A stretch of 64,000 bases of DNA from contig SMDA01000008.1 in NCBI GenBank assembly GCA_004346645.1, forward strand, positions 1 to 64,000. Reading direction: 5' to 3'. The notes under the pieces were generated by a model, which was not told the origin of the DNA, made no database searches, and saw only the letters and a program-made list of their open reading frames with translations. The stretch comes from Gulbenkiania mobilis (GTDB lineage: Bacteria > Pseudomonadota > Gammaproteobacteria > Burkholderiales > Chromobacteriaceae). Positions 56,622 to 64,000 of this stretch are shown here, in pieces (position 1 is the stretch's first letter; the number at the start of each line of letters is the position of its first letter). The position numbers were made by a program, and so were the translations under genes.

Positions 56622-57974
56622 ATGAAAGCACCCGAACTTCTCCTGCCCGCCGGCAGCCTCGAAAAGATGCGCGCTGCCTACGACTTCGGCGCCGATGCTG
56701 TGTATGCCGGCCAGCCGCGCTACTCGCTGCGCGCACGCAACAACGATTTCAAGCTGGAGGAGCTGCGCCAGGGCATTGAGGAGGCGCATGCCCGCGGCAA
56801 GCTCTTCTTTGTGGCCAGCAACATTCTTCCGCACAACGCCAAGCTGAAGACCTACTTGGCGGATATGGAGCCGGTGATCGCGATGAAGCCGGATGCGCTG
56901 ATCATGGCCGACCCCGGCCTGATCATGATGGTGCGCGAGAAGTGGCCCGAGGTGCCCATCCATCTTTCGGTACAGGCCAACACCACCAACTACATGGGGG
57001 TGAAGTTCTGGCAGAAGATCGGCGTGTCGCGCATCATCCTCTCGCGTGAGCTGAGCCTGGATGAGATCGCGGAGATCCGCCAGGAATGCCCGGACATGGA
57101 GCTGGAGGTGTTTGTGCACGGGGCGCTGTGCATTGCCTATTCGGGCCGTTGCCTGCTTTCGGGCTACTTCAACCACCGCGACCCCAACCAGGGTACCTGT
57201 ACCAATGCCTGCCGCTGGGACTACAAGGTACACGACACCCAAGGCGACGATGCCGGTGACGTGCAGGTGATCAAGTTCGACTTCGGCCAGGCGCTGGAAG
57301 AGGCCAACCAGAACTTTGCCGCCTGTGGCGGGGCCACGCGCCACCCGCTGGCGGACAAGACCTATCTGATCGAGGAAGGCAGCCGGCCAGGCGAGCTGAT
57401 GCCGATCATGGAGGACGAGCACGGCACCTACATCATGAACTCCAAGGACCTGCGGGCCGTGGAGCAGGTGGAGAAGCTGGTGAAGATCGGCGTGGACTCG
57501 CTCAAGATCGAAGGCCGTACCAAGAGCCTGTACTACGTGGCGCGTACCGCCCAGACCTACCGTCGCGCCATCGACGATGCCGTGGCCGGCCGGCCCTTTG
57601 ACTACGGGCTCCTGGCCGACCTGGAGGGGCTGGCCAACCGTGGTTACACCCCGGGCTTTCTGGAGCGGCACCAGACGCAGGAGTATCAGAACTACCTGAC
57701 CGGGCATTCGCAGGCACGCCGCAGCCAGTACGTGGGCGAAGTGCTGGAAGTGGGCGCCGACGGCTGGGCGCTGATCGATGTGAAGAACCGCTTTGCCGTG
57801 GGCGACCGCATCGAAGTGATCCATCCTTCCGGCAACCGCATCGTCAAGCTGGAGACGATGACGCGCGACGACGTACCGGTCAGCGTGGCGCCCGGCAACG
57901 GCGTCAAGGTGAGGATCCCTGATATGGCGGGCATGCAGAAGGCACTGATCGCCCGCCTGCTGGCGGACGAGTGA
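56622..57974 (+). CDS. trhP: tRNA hydroxylation protein TrhP (YegQ-type U32 family)
   Basis: The 450-aa protein follows E. coli YegQ: PELLLPAGSLEKMRAAYDFG at the N-terminus, QANTTNYMGVKFW, and the Cys cluster in VHGALCIAYSGRCLLSGYFN and GTCTNACRWDY, likely iron-sulfur ligands. YegQ/TrhP is needed for the prephenate-dependent 5-hydroxyuridine modification of tRNA wobble U34. It is followed directly by an inverted uptake-word terminator. Confidence 0.92.
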   Translation: MKAPELLLPAGSLEKMRAAYDFGADAVYAGQPRYSLRARNNDFKLEELRQGIEEAHARGKLFFVASNILPHNAKLKTYLADMEPVIAMKPDALIMADPGLIMMVREKWPEVPIHLSVQANTTNYMGVKFWQKIGVSRIILSRELSLDEIAEIRQECPDMELEVFVHGALCIAYSGRCLLSGYFNHRDPNQGTCTNACRWDYKVHDTQGDDAGDVQVIKFDFGQALEEANQNFAACGGATRHPLADKTYLIEEGSRPGELMPIMEDEHGTYIMNSKDLRAVEQVEKLVKIGVDSLKIEGRTKSLYYVARTAQTYRRAIDDAVAGRPFDYGLLADLEGLANRGYTPGFLERHQTQEYQNYLTGHSQARRSQYVGEVLEVGADGWALIDVKNRFAVGDRIEVIHPSGNRIVKLETMTRDDVPVSVAPGNGVKVRIPDMAGMQKALIARLLADE

Positions 57975-57997
57975 GCCCTGCGTTCTTCTTTTTTCTT

Positions 57998-58026
57998 CTT
58001 CGGCCAACCTGCACGGTTGGCCGAAG
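57998..58026. terminator. Terminator formed by an inverted pair of the 11-bp word
   Basis: CTTCGGCCAACC (57998-58009), TGCAC, GGTTGGCCGAAG (58015-58026): a perfect 12-bp stem after trhP, 22 bp before the next start. Confidence 0.78.
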
Positions 58027-58047
58027 CGTGTCGCGCAAGGAGCGTGC

Positions 58048-60964
<2,917 letters not shown>

Positions 60965-60998
60965 GCCTTGCCGATGTCCTTGCCGAGTCATCAGGCAA

Positions 60999-61009
60999 GG
61001 TTGGCCGAA
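60999..61009 (+). repeat. Single uptake-like word between argS and its terminator
   Basis: GGTTGGCCGAA at 60999-61009 sits 34 bp after the argS stop and just before the terminator hairpin, as an unpaired intergenic copy. Confidence 0.85.
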
Positions 61010-61012
61010 GCC

Positions 61013-61053
61013 GCACAGCCCGCTCGCACACCTGCCGGCGGGCTGTGCTTTTT
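61013..61053 (+). terminator. Intrinsic terminator after argS
   Basis: GCACAGCCCGC (61013-61023), a 14-nt loop, GCGGGCTGTGC (61038-61048), then TTTTT. Confidence 0.85.
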
Positions 61054-61130
61054 GGGACACCCCCAACGCCAAAGGCCTCCGGGCACGCGCCTTGCAAGAC
61101 AGCACAATCCGGTTCTTGCGGCGGTTGTGC

Positions 61131-63104
61131 ATGCATGCTCATTACAATTACTGGCTGGTGCTCGCTTCGCTGGCCGTAGCCATCCTTTCCTCCTGGTCTG
61201 CCTTCGATCTCGGTTCGCGCGTCCATACCGCCCAGCCACGTCACGCCCGTTACTGGCTTGTGGGCAGTGCGGCGGTGCTCGGCATGGGATTGTGGTCGGT
61301 CCATTTCCTGGGAATGCTGGCGATGCGTTGGAAGCCCGATGCCGGTTATGCCATTGCGCCCACTCTCGGCTCGTTGGCGGTGGTGATCGTTGCCGCCTCG
61401 GGGGCCTTGTGGCTGGCCAGCCGCATCCGCAGTTGGCCCAGCTGGGCCGCCGCCGGTGTACTGGTGGGCACCGGCACGACAGTGATGCACCTGATCGGGA
61501 TGACGACCCGTCCGCTGGCCGGAGCGCCGGTCTTTCTGTGGGGTGGGCAGGTGCTGGCCTGGGCACTGGGCGCCCTGTGCGCAGCCGTGGCTTTTCCCCT
61601 TGCCTTTCACCGACCGCCCCTGATGCGTTGGCACAGGCCGATTGCTGCACTCCTCATGACGGCTTCCGTCGTCTCCATCCATTTCATCGGCCTGAGCTAT
61701 ACCCATCTGCCTGCCCCCTTGGCAGGGGGGCCGCACACCGGGCTGCCTGCCACTTGGCTTGCGTTAACCATCGCCACCAATACCGCGCTGGTGCTCTTCA
61801 CGGCCATCGTGCTCTCGCGTCTCGATCGTCGGCATCAGCACGAGCAGACCTCGCTTGAAGCACGCACCCGGCAACTGCACGAGCTGGTGCTGCGCGATCC
61901 GCTGACCGGGCTGGGCAACCGCCGGGCGCTGGAGGAAGCGTTGGCCGAACGCTGTGCCGACCGACAGGTGCGGCGCTTTGCGCTGATCTTTGTCGATCTG
62001 GACGGTTTCAAGGCGGTCAATGACACCCATGGCCATGATGCGGGCGACGAACTGTTGCGCCTGGTCGCATGGCGGCTGGCGCACAACCTGCGTGATGGGG
62101 ACGCGGTGATGCGGCTTGCCGGTGACGAATTCGTGGTGCTGGTGGAAGGTGCGAGCGAGCGCGAACAGGTCGTTAGCGTGGGCGAGCACCTCTTGCGGGC
62201 GCTGGCAGCGCCCTACCAGTTGGTGAGCGCCCGGGTGCGGCTTTCGGCCAGCATGGGCGCTGCCTTCTATCCGGCGGACGGCCAGACGGCTGCGGCGCTG
62301 ATGGAGGCAGCCGATCAGGCGATGTATGCGGTGAAAAAGCAGGGGCGCAATGGTCTGCACTTTCACAATCCCCACCACAATGCCCCGGCCGCCATCAATG
62401 AGGAGGAAAGCCACCGCCTGCAGACTGTAGTGGAAGGCTGCCCGGCCAACTGGCGGGTGAAGGCCATGGTGGCCGCCAATGGCGAGGGTGTGCGCGGCGT
62501 GATGGTGCGCGCGGCAGAGGGCGAGCCGTGGGATTTCGGGGACAGTGCGCTACGTGGTCGCCTGCTGCGCCTGTTCGATGCGCTTACTGACGAGCCGATG
62601 ATCGTGCTTGATCCGGGGGCGGCCGCCTGGCCTTGCCCGACGGCGCAGGATTTTCTGGGGCGTGCGGCCGAACGCCTGGCTGAAGGGGGCGTGCAGCTGA
62701 TCCTGGCGCTGCCGGAAGGGGCGCTGGCCGAACGTCCCGCCCTAGCTGAGGATCTTGCACGACTGCATGGGGCTGGTGTCAGCTACGGACTTCTGGATCT
62801 CGCTCAGGGCAGGCTGAACTGGGCGGTGCTGGCCGCTTGCCCGCCCGCCGTGGTGATCCTGCCCGATGTGCGTGCTGAAGAAGCCAGCCTGCGCTACCGG
62901 CGTATGGTGGCCCAAGGCGCTGAAGGACTGGGGGCCTTGCGCCTGGCGCGTCTGCAGGTGGCGGCCGAGCTGCCCGCTTGGCGTGCGCGCGAGGGAGTGG
63001 ACTGTTTCCTGGTCACGCTCGCTGCGGAGGCAGGCGCCATCCGTGGGCCTGCCCGGCCCGGCAGCGCTTCAACCGGCTCGCCGCCCCTTATGCAAATGCA
63101 CTGA
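61131..63104 (+). CDS. MHYT-GGDEF protein with a degenerate EAL-like C-terminus
   Basis: The 657-aa membrane protein has an N-terminal MHYT sensor of about seven helices with the repeated His motifs VHFLGM, MHLIGM and IHFIGL, thought to bind copper and sense O2, CO or NO. A GGDEF domain follows (RDPLTGLGNRRAL near residue 262, active motif AGDEF near residue 345). The last 220 residues have an EAL-like rhythm (LILALPEGALAERPALAEDL) but lack the EAL catalytic motif and acidic metal ligands. It could be a cyclase or a regulated non-enzymatic receptor. ATG 61131 is preferred to TTG 61092. Confidence 0.87.
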   Translation: MHAHYNYWLVLASLAVAILSSWSAFDLGSRVHTAQPRHARYWLVGSAAVLGMGLWSVHFLGMLAMRWKPDAGYAIAPTLGSLAVVIVAASGALWLASRIRSWPSWAAAGVLVGTGTTVMHLIGMTTRPLAGAPVFLWGGQVLAWALGALCAAVAFPLAFHRPPLMRWHRPIAALLMTASVVSIHFIGLSYTHLPAPLAGGPHTGLPATWLALTIATNTALVLFTAIVLSRLDRRHQHEQTSLEARTRQLHELVLRDPLTGLGNRRALEEALAERCADRQVRRFALIFVDLDGFKAVNDTHGHDAGDELLRLVAWRLAHNLRDGDAVMRLAGDEFVVLVEGASEREQVVSVGEHLLRALAAPYQLVSARVRLSASMGAAFYPADGQTAAALMEAADQAMYAVKKQGRNGLHFHNPHHNAPAAINEEESHRLQTVVEGCPANWRVKAMVAANGEGVRGVMVRAAEGEPWDFGDSALRGRLLRLFDALTDEPMIVLDPGAAAWPCPTAQDFLGRAAERLAEGGVQLILALPEGALAERPALAEDLARLHGAGVSYGLLDLAQGRLNWAVLAACPPAVVILPDVRAEEASLRYRRMVAQGAEGLGALRLARLQVAAELPAWRAREGVDCFLVTLAAEAGAIRGPARPGSASTGSPPLMQMH

Positions 63105-63308
63105 AAAGTGCGTTTTTCCCGAGGCGCTCTTGACGGTGGTCAAGTTTATTGTTCCATTGGTACAAGCACTTAGGGCGCAGTAAGATGGTTGACAAGGCCG
63201 GTTTTTTCCGCTGTAGCCACCACCGTCGGCACTGGGCTTTTTTGCCTCTTTTTTGGACATTTCAACCAAGTAGCTCACGCCACAACGGTTTTTTGATTTG
63301 TCCCTTCC

Positions 63309-63343
63309 TTATCCACAAGCTTATCCCCAGCCGCTGTGGATAG
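63309..63343. other. Cluster of three DnaA-box-like sites
   Basis: TTATCCACA (63309-63317, perfect consensus), TTATCCCCA (63321-63329, one mismatch) and TGTGGATAG (63335-63343, a reverse-oriented CTATCCACA) occupy 35 bp in a convergent intergenic region. To the left lie several runs of six T and small dyads. No replication gene is nearby. Confidence 0.5.
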
Positions 63344-63370
63344 CCCCGCGCACGAAGGGGCGACCCGGCA

Positions 63371-64000
63371 TCAGCCCGCCTGTGTGTCAAGCGCTTCGAG
63401 GGCTTCGTGCACCTCCAGCCAGGCTTCCTCCACCTCTTCCAGACGCCGCGCCACCTCACCCTGACGCCGCACCTTCTCTGCCAGCAGGGTGCGGTCCTTT
63501 TCCTGATAGGCGGCTTCGGACGCAAGGTAACTGTCGAGCCCGGCTTTTTCTTCTGACAGGCTTTCCAGCTCCTTTTCCAGCCGACTCAGACGAGCCTGCA
63601 ATGGCTTGCGCTGTTGCGACAGTCGTTGCCGTGCTTCGGCCTCCTGGCGTTTCTGTTCTTTGCGGCTCAGGCCGGAGGAATCTTCGGAGGAAGGACGGGA
63701 AGCTTCGGCCAACCGCTCCAGGCGCCACGTCCGGTAGCTTTCCAGATCGCCATCGAAAGGGGTGACCCGGCCGCCGCTGACCAGCCAGAAGCTGTCCGTG
63801 GTGGCTTCCAGCAGTGCGCGGTCGTGCGAGACCACCACCAGCGCGCCCGGAAAGTCCTGCAGGGCCAGCGTCAGTGCATGGCGCATCTCCAGGTCGAGGT
63901 GGTTGGTGGGTTCGTCCAAGAGCAGCAGGTTGGGGCGTTGCCACACGATCAAGGCGAGGGCCAGCCGGGCTTTCTCCCCGCCCGACATCGGGCCCACCGG
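63371..64000 (-). CDS. ABC-F ATPase, YheS type (3' part only)
   Basis: The gene runs off the right edge; about 209 C-terminal residues are seen. They contain the second ABC signature and Walker B (MSGGEKARLALALI, then NLLLLDEPTNHLDLEMRHAL), the switch His (VVSHDRALL), and a C-terminal coiled-coil domain (QARLSRLEKELESLSEEKAG). The match to E. coli YheS is close. ABC-F proteins act on the ribosome. An uptake-like word lies in the gene at 63704-63714. Confidence 0.88.
   Translation of the reverse strand, partial: PVGPMSGGEKARLALALIVWQRPNLLLLDEPTNHLDLEMRHALTLALQDFPGALVVVSHDRALLEATTDSFWLVSGGRVTPFDGDLESYRTWRLERLAEASRPSSEDSSGLSRKEQKRQEAEARQRLSQQRKPLQARLSRLEKELESLSEEKAGLDSYLASEAAYQEKDRTLLAEKVRRQGEVARRLEEVEEAWLEVHEALEALDTQAG

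Noticed and set aside
62641..62740. Extra copies of the uptake-like word such as CTGGCCGAA
   Set aside because: They lack the GGTT start; counting degenerate forms would inflate the tally in GC-rich coding DNA.

Overview
The window looks like about 64 kb of chromosome from a high-GC, flagellated member of the order Neisseriales (Betaproteobacteria), outside the classical genus Neisseria; Chromobacteriaceae or Aquaspirillaceae-type genera are my best guess. I base this on overall protein character, FlgP/FlgT/FliW flagellar genes, GGDEF signalling proteins, a LiuR-controlled branched-chain acyl-CoA cluster, and above all a dispersed 11-bp word, GGTTGGCCGAA. I found 30 exact copies on either strand, where well under one is expected by chance. 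Its density, its enrichment between genes, its use as inverted pairs forming terminators, and a 9-of-12 match to a known Neisseriaceae dialect all resemble a DNA uptake sequence (DUS). The core is CCG where the dialects I remember have CTG. I regard this as the most interesting signal in the window.

Layout. 0-10.5 kb: YecA-like protein, RlmD, an L,D-transpeptidase and GltX; then a guanidine exporter (SugE/Gdx) behind a guanidine-II riboswitch, a MocR-type regulator divergent from a LysE exporter, and an flgP-flgT pair behind a near-consensus sigma-28 promoter. 10.5-19.2 kb: a valine catabolic operon (hydroxyacyl-CoA dehydrogenase, MmsA, acyl-CoA dehydrogenase, enoyl-CoA hydratase, 3-hydroxyisobutyryl-CoA hydrolase, MmsB), divergent from a LiuR-type MerR regulator and followed by a thiolase gene. 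Perfect palindromes sit at both promoter regions. 19.2-31.7 kb: AI-2E family transporter, DsbD, hydrolase, FolE2, then an xseB-ispA-dxs-mgtC operon, TerC, a short-chain dehydrogenase and an MFS transporter.

31.7-46.3 kb: a REC-REC-GGDEF protein, ValS, small secreted and membrane proteins, a glutathione transferase, and a chemoreceptor gene with an in-frame amber codon at codon 7. A parvulin and ArfB follow, then lysP interrupted by a complete IS200/IS605-type element (tnpA plus tnpB). Removing the insert between codons restores a 499-aa LysP frame. 46.3-64 kb: a potassium channel with a C-terminal zinc ribbon, a second-type IF-1, an MDR alcohol dehydrogenase, an aldose-type sugar dehydrogenase, NadV, FliW, TrhP, ArgS, an MHYT-GGDEF-degenerate-EAL protein, and the 3' part of a YheS-type ABC-F gene. 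A cluster of DnaA-box-like sites lies between those last two genes.

Most of the window is ordinary core genome. The clearly mobile piece is the IS element at about 42.5-44.3 kb; the longest stretch without an exact uptake-like word (40.4-48.9 kb) contains it. No tRNA, rRNA or CRISPR array was recognised.
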